Shown here piece by piece: positions 16,256 to 23,938 of a DNA stretch of 36,021 nucleotides (positions are counted from its first letter, which is position 1; each line of letters opens with the position of its first letter). Made by a program: the position numbers and the translations under genes. The stretch comes from an uncultured Prevotellaceae bacterium (GTDB lineage Bacteria; Bacteroidota; Bacteroidia; Bacteroidales; Muribaculaceae): the NCBI GenBank assembly GCA_900318065.1, contig ONIY01000036.1, positions 1 through 36,021 on the forward strand, written 5' to 3'. The notes below the pieces were generated by a model that did no database searches, had not been told where the DNA came from, and saw only the letters and a program-made list of their open reading frames with translations.

Positions 16256-17113
16256 CTATCCCACGGCTCCCGAGGTGGTGCGGCTGCGGGCACGCTTGGC
16301 GCGCTTGGCTTTGCGTTGCATCTGTCGCATCTGTGCGGCCTCCTCATCGGTCATGCCCCATGGGTCGCCGTTGTTGCGCATCTGTGCGGCCTCCTCGTCG
16401 GTCATTCCCCAAGGGTCGCCGTTGTTGCGTCGTGAGTTGCGCATCTGTGCCGCTTCCTCGTCGGTCATGCCCCACGGTTCACCATTGTAGCGGTTACGTG
16501 AGGGCCTGGTGCGCGACTGGCTTTGTGGAATGCTGGGCACGTTGCGGTTGCCGCGTTGCATCTGTGCCGCTTCTTCGTCGGTCATGCCAGTGGGATCGCC
16601 ATTGTTGGCATTATCAATGCCTTGTGGGATGTCGGGCACTTCGGGGTTACCGTCGTCGCTAGTGAAACTATCGTCGTCATCCTCGCTGTCATTCTCGTTG
16701 GTTATCTCAGTGGGTTGCTCATTGGCGTCGGCATCGCTGCTGAACGATTGCGAGCCACTCTCGTCATCGCTCGTAGTGGTCGAAGTCTTCTCCATACTGG
16801 GCTTGATTACATATTTGTACAGAGCCCAGCCGCCACCGCCCAGCAAGGCAAGAGCGAGAACGATTATAAGGGCAATGATGCCACCCTTCGACTTCTTCTT
16901 GGGGAGCGTGGGTGGCTGATTGGGGTCATAGCCAGGGTAAGGCCCCACCGGCTGCTGACAGGGAGCCTGCTGGTAAGGCTGCTGCTGAACAGGCTGTTGG
17001 TACTGTTGCTGAACGGGTTGCTGCACTTGTTGTGGTGCAGGAGCGCCGCATGACGAGCAAAAATGTGCGCCATCGGGAATTGCGTTGCCGCAGTTGCTGC
17101 AATAGAGTGCCAT
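16256..17113 (-). CDS. Membrane-anchored zinc-ribbon protein with MTDEEAAQM repeats
   Basis: The protein has 285 residues. A zinc ribbon at the N-terminus has Cys5, Cys8, Cys19 and Cys22 (CSNCG..FCSSCG). A Gln/Pro-rich linker (about 27-70) follows, then a transmembrane helix at about 77-99. The rest is an acidic Ser/Asp-rich stretch, then four copies of a short unit, N-G-(D/E)-P-(W/T)-GMTDEEAAQM, ending in a basic tail with RKAKRAKRARS. The DNA of the repeats is also conserved (about 45-bp units, 16326-16610), which suggests recent expansion. The zinc ribbon should be cytoplasmic and the repeats outside the inner membrane. The zinc-ribbon head is common in bacterial membrane proteins; I do not recognise the repeat family. 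It has its own well-formed promoter. Confidence 0.75.
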   Translation of the reverse strand: MALYCSNCGNAIPDGAHFCSSCGAPAPQQVQQPVQQQYQQPVQQQPYQQAPCQQPVGPYPGYDPNQPPTLPKKKSKGGIIALIIVLALALLGGGGWALYKYVIKPSMEKTSTTTSDDESGSQSFSSDADANEQPTEITNENDSEDDDDSFTSDDGNPEVPDIPQGIDNANNGDPTGMTDEEAAQMQRGNRNVPSIPQSQSRTRPSRNRYNGEPWGMTDEEAAQMRNSRRNNGDPWGMTDEEAAQMRNNGDPWGMTDEEAAQMRQMQRKAKRAKRARSRTTSGAVG

Positions 17114-17174
17114 AATATTAATATTTAGAGGTTCCTAAAATTCAATTTCTTTGACACAGAATACATCTGAACCA

Positions 17175-17206
17175 CAAAGGTAGAAAGTATTTTCGATAAA
17201 TGCAAA
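17175..17206 (-). promoter_or_regulatory. Promoter of the zinc-ribbon gene
   Basis: On the reverse strand TTTG (17203-17206), 20 bp, then TACCTTTG (17175-17182) matches the consensus. The leader is about 60 nt. The -33 box lies directly beside the 23-bp iteron array. Confidence 0.7.
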
Positions 17207-17210
17207 CAAA

Positions 17211-17294
17211 CGCCAAACGACCGAACAAAACTGCGCCAAACGACCGAACGAATTTGCGCCAAACGACCGAACGAATTTGCGCCAAACGACCGAA
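17211..17294. repeat. Four 23-bp iterons between divergent promoters
   Basis: The 15-bp core CGCCAAACGACCGAA starts at 17211, 17234, 17257 and 17280, exactly 23 bp apart. The 8-bp linkers are similar in the last two intervals. The array fills the space between the leftward zinc-ribbon promoter and the rightward ATPase promoter. Exact phasing of about two helical turns suggests cooperative protein binding. Confidence 0.85.
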
Positions 17295-17309
17295 TTGTAT
17301 TTAAAACAT

Positions 17310-17340
17310 TTTGATTATTAAAATATTATTTATATCTTTG
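17310..17340 (+). promoter_or_regulatory. Promoter of the AAA_14/DUF4143 ATPase gene
   Basis: TTTG (17310-17313), 19 bp, TATCTTTG (17333-17340) is a perfect Bacteroidetes promoter. The predicted leader is only about 15 nt, starting just before the ATG at 17363. Confidence 0.8.
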
Positions 17341-17362
17341 CCACATCAAAATAATAAGTTTT

Positions 17363-18527
17363 ATGGAGTATAAACCAAGAATAGCAGATGCGATATTGCA
17401 ACGTAAGCTCTCAGGCAAGGGTGCCGTACTTATTGAGGGCGCTAAATGGTGTGGAAAGACAACTACTGCCGAGCAGATTGCTAAGAGCGTTCTATATATG
17501 TCGGAACCAGGCAAGTTGGAACAGAACAAGATACTTGCCAATATTAATCCCTCCTTACTGCTCAAAGGAGAGTATCCACGCTTGATAGATGAGTGGCAAA
17601 TTGCCCCAGAATTGTGGGACAGCATCAGATTTGAAGCCGATCATAGTTCATCGTTGGGGCTTTTTATTCTTACTGGCTCGTCTGTTCCGCCCGATATGAG
17701 CAGGATTCTTCACACTGGGACAGGAAGGATAGGGAGGTTGCGCATGCGCACTATGAGCCTTTGGGAGAGTGGTGAATCAACTGGCGAAGTGTCCCTTGCA
17801 GAGCTGTTCTCTTCCCCATCAAAGATTGAAGGCCGCAACAAACTTAATTTAGATGAAATTGCGTTCTTGACCTGTCGTGGAGGTTGGCCATTGGCGATAG
17901 GAATGGATAAAGAAATTGCACTTGATCAGGCTTTTGATTACATCGAGGCAGTGGAAAGAAGAGATGTGAGCAAAGTTGATGGGGTTGAGCGAAATCCTGC
18001 GAGAGTACATAGGCTCTTGCGTTCTTATGCTCGTCATCAGGGTACTCAGGCGCCTTATAGTACCATGCGTGATGACATTGCCTCAAATGAGGCCGACACA
18101 CTTGATAACGACACCATTGCTTCTTACATCAATGCATTGAAAGATATTTTTGTCATTGAAGACACCCAAGCTTGGAACCCCATTAAACACTTTTGGACTG
18201 ATATTTGAGACGCTATGCGTGCGTGACCTTCGCATCTTTGCCGATGCTCTACAAGGACAAGTATATCACTATAGAGACAAGAATGGACTCGAATGTGATG
18301 CCGTAGTTCATCTAAGAAATGGGAATTATGGCTTGATCGAGATTAAGTTAGGTGGCGACAAACTCATAGCCGAAGGGGTGGCAACACTATTAACTTTGGC
18401 CTCAAAGATTGACGATACACGCATGAAAACACCGTCGTTCCTGATGGTACTCACTGCCGTGGGAGATTACGCCTACCGCCGCACCGATGGCATTTATGTC
18501 GTTCCCATAGGGTGCCTTAAGAACTAA
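17363..18527 (+). pseudogene. AAA_14/DUF4143 ATPase (COG1373 type), frameshifted by internal deletion
   Basis: The 5' frame (281 codons, stop at 18208) starts MEYKPRIADAILQRKLSGKG and has Walker A GAKWCGKTTT (about residue 26), Walker B-like LIDEWQIAP and sensor-like FILTGSS. It reaches IEDTQAWNP. The 3' part continues from about 18183 in another frame: LNTFGLIFETLCVRDLRIFA, then GLECDAVVHLRNGNYGLIEI with K following (a D..ExK nuclease-like pair), ending CLKN at 18527. Relatives have about 35 more residues between these parts (a segment around RSDTRYFVDPS in my memory of the family), so about 100 nt are missing. Intact members have about 410-430 residues. Biological function is not established. 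Its promoter carries private iterons. Confidence 0.85.
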
Positions 18528-18572
18528 AGCTTCTGGTTTGGAGTTGTAGACAGACTGTTCTAAATGACAATA

Positions 18573-18600
18573 ACCGCGCCATAGAGGTGACGCGGTCGTT
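18573..18600. terminator. Terminator between convergent genes
   Basis: ACCGCG (18573-18578) pairs with CGCGGT (18591-18596), followed by CGTTTTGG on the plus strand. It lies between the rightward ATPase gene and the leftward lipoprotein remnant. Confidence 0.5.
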
Positions 18601-18615
18601 TTGGTATTGCTGGTG

Positions 18616-18918
18616 TTAATTCACATACTTATTGATACGACTATCGTTCACACGGGTGACTGTAAATGGGATAATAACACCTGAGGTGGGAGTCAATGTG
18701 AGTTTATTACCCTGTAATTTGAACTTAACTGCCTCGCCATCTCCTGAAATAATCTTATCGCCACTAATACGCCAGGTGTTGTATTCAACTTCAACTTCAA
18801 CATCTTCGGTCTCACCAGTGTATTGTGCACAATCATCAGTACAAATGTATGCATTGACTGTCACCATAGTGCCATCTCCATGCTTATATTTGTTCGTAAG
18901 TGTAAGTGACCTCGCCAT
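18616..18918 (-). pseudogene. C-terminal remnant of a lipocalin-like protein
   Basis: The open frame gives up to 100 residues. From TNKYKHGDGTMV onward it looks like the second half of a small lipocalin-like lipoprotein: alternating beta strands, NTWRISGDKIISGDG, FKLQGNKLTLTP and PFTVTRVND. There is no signal peptide or sensible start. The frame simply overlaps the 3' end of the lipoprotein gene before it by 35 bp. The nearest reading is that a deletion joined the 3' part of one gene to the 3' part of the previous one. A genuine small gene starting inside its neighbour is possible but less likely. Confidence 0.5.
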
Positions 18919-19366
18919 TCAATGTGCAATTGCCATATTCCACATCTTTAAATACTAAGGTAATTTTATCGCCTTTAATCGATTTCACAAGAGCTTGTCC
19001 TCCCGACTGATCGTGAGGAGTGCGGTCAAATATTGATGTGGTTATGAAGCTGAAAGTAATGTCTTTTAAGTTTACCACTCCAGTACTGCCAATGTTTCCT
19101 TTCACTGAAAACCAGAGTTCGTGATTAGGAATAAAGTCGTCGCTTTTCTCCTTAAATGTAGCCCAAAACGTAGTTTTATCTTTCCGACTATCATAGTCCC
19201 AATAAGCATTAAAACCATAATATTTTTCGACATCATATCCCGTGTATTTAATTGTTATAGTGCTACGAACTTGCCCCTGGGGTGTGGGCTCGTTGTTGTC
19301 ATCACCGCAAGCAGTGATGAAAAGCGGCAAAAAAGCCAACAACAGTAATGATATTTTCTTTGTCAT
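18884..19366 (-). CDS. Small lipoprotein of unknown function
   Basis: From the ATG at 19366 the protein has 160 residues. The signal peptide is KKISLLLLAFLPLFITAC with the lipobox cysteine at residue 20, followed by GDDNNEPTP, the acidic linker typical of surface-exported Bacteroidetes lipoproteins. The body is rich in beta strands (STITIKYTGYDVEKYY, GDKITLVFKDVEYG) and ends LNGEVTYTYEQI. The frame opens 15 codons earlier, but no signal peptide would then be at the N-terminus. The 3' end overlaps a remnant in another frame, so the last few residues may not be original. No family is recognised. Confidence 0.65.
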   Translation of the reverse strand: MTKKISLLLLAFLPLFITACGDDNNEPTPQGQVRSTITIKYTGYDVEKYYGFNAYWDYDSRKDKTTFWATFKEKSDDFIPNHELWFSVKGNIGSTGVVNLKDITFSFITTSIFDRTPHDQSGGQALVKSIKGDKITLVFKDVEYGNCTLNGEVTYTYEQI

Positions 19367-19436
19367 ATTTTCAGGAAAAAGAGACATAAGAGCATGAACA
19401 GACGTTACCACGCCCTTATGTCAAAGTTAAAACGAG

Positions 19437-19931
19437 TTAGAACTTATAAGTCAGCCCTAAAGATATGGGCAGGCGGCTGAAGTCTTTGATATATTGATAT
19501 TTAACTTCAAAGCCAGCCGTCAGGTGCTCACTAAAGTCATACTCCGCACCAAGACCTCCATTGGCGAGGAATTTGCTATCTGAACCACTGCCAAAATAGC
19601 CCCAGTCAACAGTTAATAGAGCATATCCTGCACCAAGAATAGGATAAAACTTAAATCTATCCCCAACATGAATTAGATAATGTAAGTTTGCAGATGCATG
19701 GAATAGTCCAACCCCTTGATCTTTAAAGTCATATCCTACAAGCAATTCACCACGCAAAGCATTAGTAAAACCATACTGCAATTTAGCCGAAAGACCAAAG
19801 TTGTTAAGCGAAAGCCCGCTTTCAAGACTTGGGGTGTAGTTAAAATTCAAGCCCGCACCCACTTGTCCCTTTTGAGCAAATACACACAGACCTGTGAGCG
19901 AAACCAAAATTGATAAAAATATTTTTTTCAT
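19437..19931 (-). CDS. Outer-membrane beta-barrel protein, 164 aa
   Basis: A signal peptide (MKKIFLSILVSLTGLCVFAQ, cut after about residue 19) is followed by eight or so amphipathic strands with alternating aromatic residues: VGAGLNFNYTPS, SAKLQYGFTNALRGELLVGY, YPILGAGYALL, LGAEYDFSEHLTAGFEVKYQ. The chain ends LGLTYKF, with the C-terminal aromatic expected of outer-membrane barrels. It resembles the porin-family/OmpW-like small barrels (outer membrane protein beta-barrel domain). Substrate or role is unknown. It is followed by 70 bp to the next leftward gene and preceded by a MITE-like element. Confidence 0.8.
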   Translation of the reverse strand: MKKIFLSILVSLTGLCVFAQKGQVGAGLNFNYTPSLESGLSLNNFGLSAKLQYGFTNALRGELLVGYDFKDQGVGLFHASANLHYLIHVGDRFKFYPILGAGYALLTVDWGYFGSGSDSKFLANGGLGAEYDFSEHLTAGFEVKYQYIKDFSRLPISLGLTYKF

Positions 19932-19983
19932 TGTAGTAAAGTTTTAAGATGATTATATTGAAAATAATATTGTATTTACATTA

Positions 19984-20091
19984 GGTGGGTTCTGTAAATT
20001 GCTCGAGCGGTATTTGAGGCAAAAGATGCCAGACAGAGTCCAAATACAGCCGAAACCATTCATTACAATTTTGCATTTTATAGAACCCACC
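19984..20091. mobile_element. 108-bp MITE with 19-bp terminal inverted repeats and ATTA target duplication
   Basis: GGTGGGTTCTGTAAATTGC (19984-20002) faces GCATTTTATAGAACCCACC (20073-20091): 19-bp inverted repeats with two mismatches. ATTA precedes the left end (19980-19983) and follows the right end (20092-20095), fitting a 4-bp target-site duplication. The 70-bp core is non-coding. It sits 9 bp from the stop codon of the next lipoprotein gene. Confidence 0.75.
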
Positions 20092-20100
20092 ATTAGTTAG

Positions 20101-20658
20101 TTATTTGTCGGGCATCTCTTGTTGAGGTATTTTAGAAACCACTTGCACATTTTTGTTTCCTTCCTTCAGCAATTTCAGGTCTTCTTGAGTTGCAGTGCGA
20201 AAGTTGCAATAGTATGCAGCATATCCACTGACTTTCACCGATGTTATGTGTCCATCATCGGTCTTTATTTCATATTTGGGTTCAACCATTATGTCGGCAT
20301 TACCATTGATCTTAAGCGCTTGACTGATTGCATAGTTTACAGCAGCTTTGCGGCTCATTTCATCGTCATTACCATTATAAGCGCATGAGTATTCAATCTT
20401 ATCAGGCATTACGCGTAAATCGGCAATTGTTTTAGACACTTCAAAATTGGGGGAGAGTATCACCGTCTTATCCAAAGAGTGATAGAAATAGGATTTCTTA
20501 CCATCCTGGGCAGGTAACGACTCAGGCATTTCGTTGCTCTCGTTGATGGTGATGCTTGTGTTCTGTTGCAAATCAGTACTCTTAAAAAAGTTCTTTGTGC
20601 TACGGCACGATGTGGCTAATAATAACATAGCACACATTGGAATGATTAATTGTTTCAT
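20101..20658 (-). CDS. Lipoprotein of unknown function, 185 aa
   Basis: The N-terminus MKQLIIPMCAMLLLATSC is a lipoprotein signal with the lipobox cysteine at residue 18. After a polar linker the globular part includes KTIADLRVMPDKIEYSCAYN, RKAAVNYAISQALKINGNAD and VEPKYEIKTDDGHITSVKVS. This arrangement (a strand, then a helix ending in N-G-A-D, then V-x-P-x-Y) is common to a family of small Bacteroidetes envelope lipoproteins without known function. The gene is leftward, has 125 bp to its neighbour, and its stop codon nearly touches the MITE. The assignment as lipoprotein is secure. Confidence 0.75.
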   Translation of the reverse strand: MKQLIIPMCAMLLLATSCRSTKNFFKSTDLQQNTSITINESNEMPESLPAQDGKKSYFYHSLDKTVILSPNFEVSKTIADLRVMPDKIEYSCAYNGNDDEMSRKAAVNYAISQALKINGNADIMVEPKYEIKTDDGHITSVKVSGYAAYYCNFRTATQEDLKLLKEGNKNVQVVSKIPQQEMPDK

Positions 20659-20783
20659 AATCTCTCTGTTTTAATGGTTAATACAATAAAAATGATAACT
20701 TATTTGATTTTTTATGGAAAGAGTAGTGCAGTACATTTCAATTTATGCTTCAAAACTCAAAAAAATGTGCATTTTTTGATGAG

Positions 20784-21836
20784 TTACTCATAACCAGCCG
20801 ACTTATACCCTCTCCAGGTATTTCCATCGGTATCAACAAGTTTTTCTTGATGAGGATAGACATAGAAAGTGAGGTTTCCCGATGGAATGAGGTTAACATT
20901 AATAACTGCATAGTTTTCTCTAAAGCTTTTCACGACTGGAGCAGCACCGCCATAGTTGCCATTTACCGTAAACCCATTATCGCTGAATTTTATTCTTAGA
21001 CCTTGGCATTCAAAGTAGCGGTGCTTCAAGTAGTCGATGACACTGCCTGGGTTATAGAACGAATAAGTTGAAGAAGAGCTTGAAGAGTTAGAAACGGAAC
21101 TATTGTTATTGCTCGATTTTGTATAATACAAATCGCCAGTAAATACAATCACTTGCTTGTCGGGCTTAACAGGTAGTATGTCGCGACCTTTATTGTAAGC
21201 AATAATTTTTAGATTGGCATCATAATCATAAGGTCCATCATATTCTACTGTGCCATTCCACTTGTCAATTAATCTGTTTCCCTGAATCACCAACTCCAAG
21301 TCAAGATATCTTCCTTGGTATGTCCCTTTGTATCTCCATGTGCCTTGTAGCCAGTCGGGATTAGATTGTGAGTTACCTTGACTTGATTGTAGTGACTCAT
21401 CATGCGTGCCTTGCTCAATATATTCATCGCCATCTCCCTCACCATAGTCACCATAGGCTGAACTTACATTCTCATCGTGGATATAGCCCACTATGCGACC
21501 GTCCTCAACTATCATTATCCAGTGGGGGGTGTCGGTGTATGCTCCAGTGAAGGTGGTACCATCTCGATAGACCATAAGCCTTTCGGAATCTAAAGCCGGA
21601 AGTGATTTCACATAAGCGCCATAGCCACCTTGCGACATAACCACAAAGTCATCTAATTCGTCGGGTATTGCCACTTCGGGTTCTTCTTGCACCACTTCGG
21701 CGGGTACAGCAACAGAGTCTATAGCCACAACCGATGCGCTTGAATCATTTGCCGATGAATACTTTGTAGGTCCAGAGCAAGAGCAGAACGCTGCAACTAC
21801 AACAATTGTCGTCAATAAGTTTGGAAAATAATTCAT
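20784..21836 (-). CDS. Lipoprotein with SH3-like domain, 350 aa
   Basis: The signal peptide MNYFPNLLTTIVVVAAFCSC ends in a lipobox with the likely lipidated cysteine at 18 or 20. Residues about 68-125 (GGYGAYVKSLPALDSERL, then GRIVGYIHDENV) look like a bacterial SH3 fold. Residues about 160-235 form a beta-rich domain (WLQGTWRYKGTYQGRYLDLE). A Ser/Asn-only linker (about 246-262) leads to a C-terminal domain with LKHRYFECQGLRIKFSDNG and LTFYVYPHQEKL. SH3 domains of this type often bind cell-wall peptides, but that is inference. It has a well-formed promoter. Confidence 0.75.
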   Translation of the reverse strand: MNYFPNLLTTIVVVAAFCSCSGPTKYSSANDSSASVVAIDSVAVPAEVVQEEPEVAIPDELDDFVVMSQGGYGAYVKSLPALDSERLMVYRDGTTFTGAYTDTPHWIMIVEDGRIVGYIHDENVSSAYGDYGEGDGDEYIEQGTHDESLQSSQGNSQSNPDWLQGTWRYKGTYQGRYLDLELVIQGNRLIDKWNGTVEYDGPYDYDANLKIIAYNKGRDILPVKPDKQVIVFTGDLYYTKSSNNNSSVSNSSSSSSTYSFYNPGSVIDYLKHRYFECQGLRIKFSDNGFTVNGNYGGAAPVVKSFRENYAVINVNLIPSGNLTFYVYPHQEKLVDTDGNTWRGYKSAGYE

Positions 21837-21877
21837 TCTGAGAATTGTTTTTTTAGTCAGTAAATCTATTTCGTTTT

Positions 21878-21908
21878 CAAAGTTATGTCATAGTGCTGAG
21901 TAGGCAAG
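21878..21908 (-). promoter_or_regulatory. Promoter of the SH3-domain lipoprotein gene
   Basis: On the reverse strand CTTG (21905-21908), exactly 19 bp, then TAACTTTG (21878-21885) fits the Bacteroidetes consensus. The leader is about 35 nt. Confidence 0.65.
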
Positions 21909-21984
21909 TGTCCATTTTGTCCATTTTCGTTTTTATTCAAACAATTAATCACAATTACAAACAATTTTATTAAGGACAAATTCG

Positions 21985-22303
21985 CTAATTCGCCGTTCTT
22001 TGTGGTTTGGTATAGGCACAAAAAATGTGGCGGAGCCGATGGTTCTCGCTTATCGCACCACGCGTGGGCTTGGACTCCCAGTGATACACGATGAAGTGGA
22101 ACATCAACTCCGCTTTGAGGTATATAGTAGCCCACCGCTGGTGCGGGCTATATACACGCCAAAGAAAGAGCGTCTTTCCTCTTTATACTTGTATCACTTA
22201 ATGTGCTGTAATTGTCCAAGTTACGCGCAGTAAGAATAAAGCGAAATTCGCAGTCTCTATTATGTCATGCCGTGAGCATGTTGCCCATGACAATGCAAAT
22301 ATA
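21985..22303 (-). ncRNA. Candidate structured non-coding RNA, unknown family
   Basis: The 643-bp gap 21837-22479 has no convincing gene. A -7 box TATATTTG (reverse strand, 22296-22303) is followed at once by the hairpin TGTCATG...CATGACA (22263-22292). Further hairpins follow: GAAAGA/TCTTTC (22166-22180), and a long imperfect stem GTATATAG..GCCC..GGGCTATATAC (22120-22155 region). The ends of the inner part can pair (TTCTTTG near 21996 with CAAAGAA near 22160). A short forward frame exists but matches nothing. This could be an sRNA, a 6S-like RNA or an intergenic repeat; I cannot choose from sequence alone. Confidence 0.35.
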
Positions 22304-22479
22304 GCAAATTTCTTCGGAAAAACGCTCCTGTAAGGGCAAAAAAGTTACATTCCCATTTATTTTTTTGCCTTTTGAGGGGCAAATGTAAGAAAAAAACCGC
22401 TGTAGCTGGCAATCCATATTGTCCAAAATGTTGCCTTGCGACTCTAATGTGTCCCCTCCATCAAGAAAAGATGTGCAGT

Positions 22480-23730
22480 TCAGAATGAATGTTTCTTTAG
22501 CAGGAAGTCAAGCAGATTCAGAATGAGGATGCCATCGTCGTTGCGGTAAGTGGGTTGCAGTCCTCCCACGATGACAACTTTCTGGAAATTGTCGCCAATG
22601 CTCTTGAGTGGTCTTAGTTCTTGGTTCCATTTTTCGGCCGAGGGCAGGGCAAAAGCCGATTGAATGTAAACACGGTCATACCCTTTGTTTGCAACAAAGT
22701 CCACTTCAATTTTGTTGCGTTGAGTTTTGCCATTTTCGTTATTGGTATAGTAGTCGATAGTCCCCACGTCTACCGAGAAGCCTTGCAGTCGCAGCTCATT
22801 GTAGATGAGGTTTTCCATCAGATGCGTTTGTTCACTCTGCCCGAAGTTGAGCCTCGCATTTCGCAGCCCCAAATCCTCAAAATAATACTTAGAAGGTGTA
22901 TTGATATATTTTTTGCCTTTTATGTCATATCTGATAGCGCATTCAATCAGGAAAGCGTTCTCAAGGTGGTCAAGATAGGTTTTGATGGTGTCTTGAGATA
23001 TATTGCTGTGTTTAACAGTGTGGAAGGTGTTGGCAAGTTTATGGGGATTTGTAAGCCCTCCTATTGACGAAGCCAAGATGCTGATGAGTTCTTCAAGGTC
23101 GTAGTCTGATTTTATCTTATTACGTTCCTTGATATCTCGCAGGTAGGTGTGAGTGAAGAGGTTTAGAAGATACTCTTTTCGCTGCTCGTCGTTGTCCATG
23201 GTCACCACCTGTGGCAGTCCACCAAAGAGCATAAACTCCCGCAGAGCAGTCTCTACCGGCTGATGAGGGCGCGTGGTCAGCATTTCGGTGAACGAGAGAG
23301 GCCTGATGCGAACCTCATCTCCTCTTCCACGAAACTCGGTGATAATGTCTTTGGACAAGAATTTTGCATTTGAGCCAGTGACATAGACGTCGGCATTAGG
23401 CACATGCAGAAAACTGTTGAGCACATCTTCAAAATCATCGACCAGTTGCACCTCGTCAAGCAAAATGTAATGCATCTTGTCGTCGCTAATCTTGCTATCG
23501 ATGTGGGCCAATAATGCATCGGGATTTCTCAGGGCAATGTTGCGGCGGTCTTCAAGATTGACCTTGATAATGTGCCGGTCATCAATTCCCTCGTTTCTTA
23601 GTGCATCGACAAGCAATTTGAACACCAGGTAAGACTTACCGCATCGTCTCATGCCCGTTATCACCTTAATCATTTGGTTGTGACGGCGTTTAAGCAGTTT
23701 TTGCAGATGATAGTCGCGTTTGATTTCCAT
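22480..23730 (-). CDS. AAA_14/DUF4143 ATPase (COG1373 type)
   Basis: The protein has 416 residues from MEIKRDYHLQKLLKRRHN; the frame opens earlier, but that part reads through a leader repeat. Walker A is GMRRCGKSYL (about residue 25). Walker B is YILLDEVQLVDDFED (about 88), and VYVTGSNAKFLSKDI follows. The AAA_14 part ends near 200. The DUF4143 part includes SSIGGLTNPHKLANT, TIKTYLDHLENAFLI and YYFEDLGLRNARL. It ends in a degenerate nuclease-like pair, KIEVDFVANKG and YIQSAFALPS. The family is abundant in Bacteroidales; its biological role is unknown to me. It seems undamaged, has a perfect promoter, and carries two 31-bp repeats around that promoter. Confidence 0.9.
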   Translation of the reverse strand: MEIKRDYHLQKLLKRRHNQMIKVITGMRRCGKSYLVFKLLVDALRNEGIDDRHIIKVNLEDRRNIALRNPDALLAHIDSKISDDKMHYILLDEVQLVDDFEDVLNSFLHVPNADVYVTGSNAKFLSKDIITEFRGRGDEVRIRPLSFTEMLTTRPHQPVETALREFMLFGGLPQVVTMDNDEQRKEYLLNLFTHTYLRDIKERNKIKSDYDLEELISILASSIGGLTNPHKLANTFHTVKHSNISQDTIKTYLDHLENAFLIECAIRYDIKGKKYINTPSKYYFEDLGLRNARLNFGQSEQTHLMENLIYNELRLQGFSVDVGTIDYYTNNENGKTQRNKIEVDFVANKGYDRVYIQSAFALPSAEKWNQELRPLKSIGDNFQKVVIVGGLQPTYRNDDGILILNLLDFLLKKHSF

Positions 23731-23738
23731 AGTCTGTC

Positions 23739-23844
23739 TGATTTTTTTGTGGAAAGCCACAGTTTTCTCGACCACAAAGGTAGCTAAAATAACTGAATTG
23801 GCAAGACTTTATTTGATTTTTTTGTGGAAAGCCACGGTTTTCTC
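23739..23844. repeat. Two 31-bp direct repeats around the ATPase promoter
   Basis: The unit beginning TGATTTTTTTGTGGAAAGCC occurs at 23739-23769 and 23814-23844 with a single mismatch. Each holds a GTGG-AAAG-CCAC hairpin. One copy is in the 5' leader, the other upstream of the -33 box. Confidence 0.85.
23775..23805 (-). promoter_or_regulatory. Promoter of the 22480-23730 ATPase gene
   Basis: On the reverse strand CTTG (23802-23805), 19 bp, TACCTTTG (23775-23782) matches the consensus. It lies between the two 31-bp repeats, so any protein bound there would flank the polymerase. Confidence 0.75.
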
Positions 23845-23938
23845 AGCTGCAAAAGATGGCAAAGTTGCTGTTTTTGAGGATTAGCCGTAGAAAATGTTTT
23901 TTCTAAATAAGCCCAGATTATTTGTCTTTGTCCAATTC

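Noticed and set aside
22000-22233. 77-codon forward frame in the candidate RNA region
   Set aside because: No recognisable domain, and hairpins span the frame; structured non-coding DNA explains it better.
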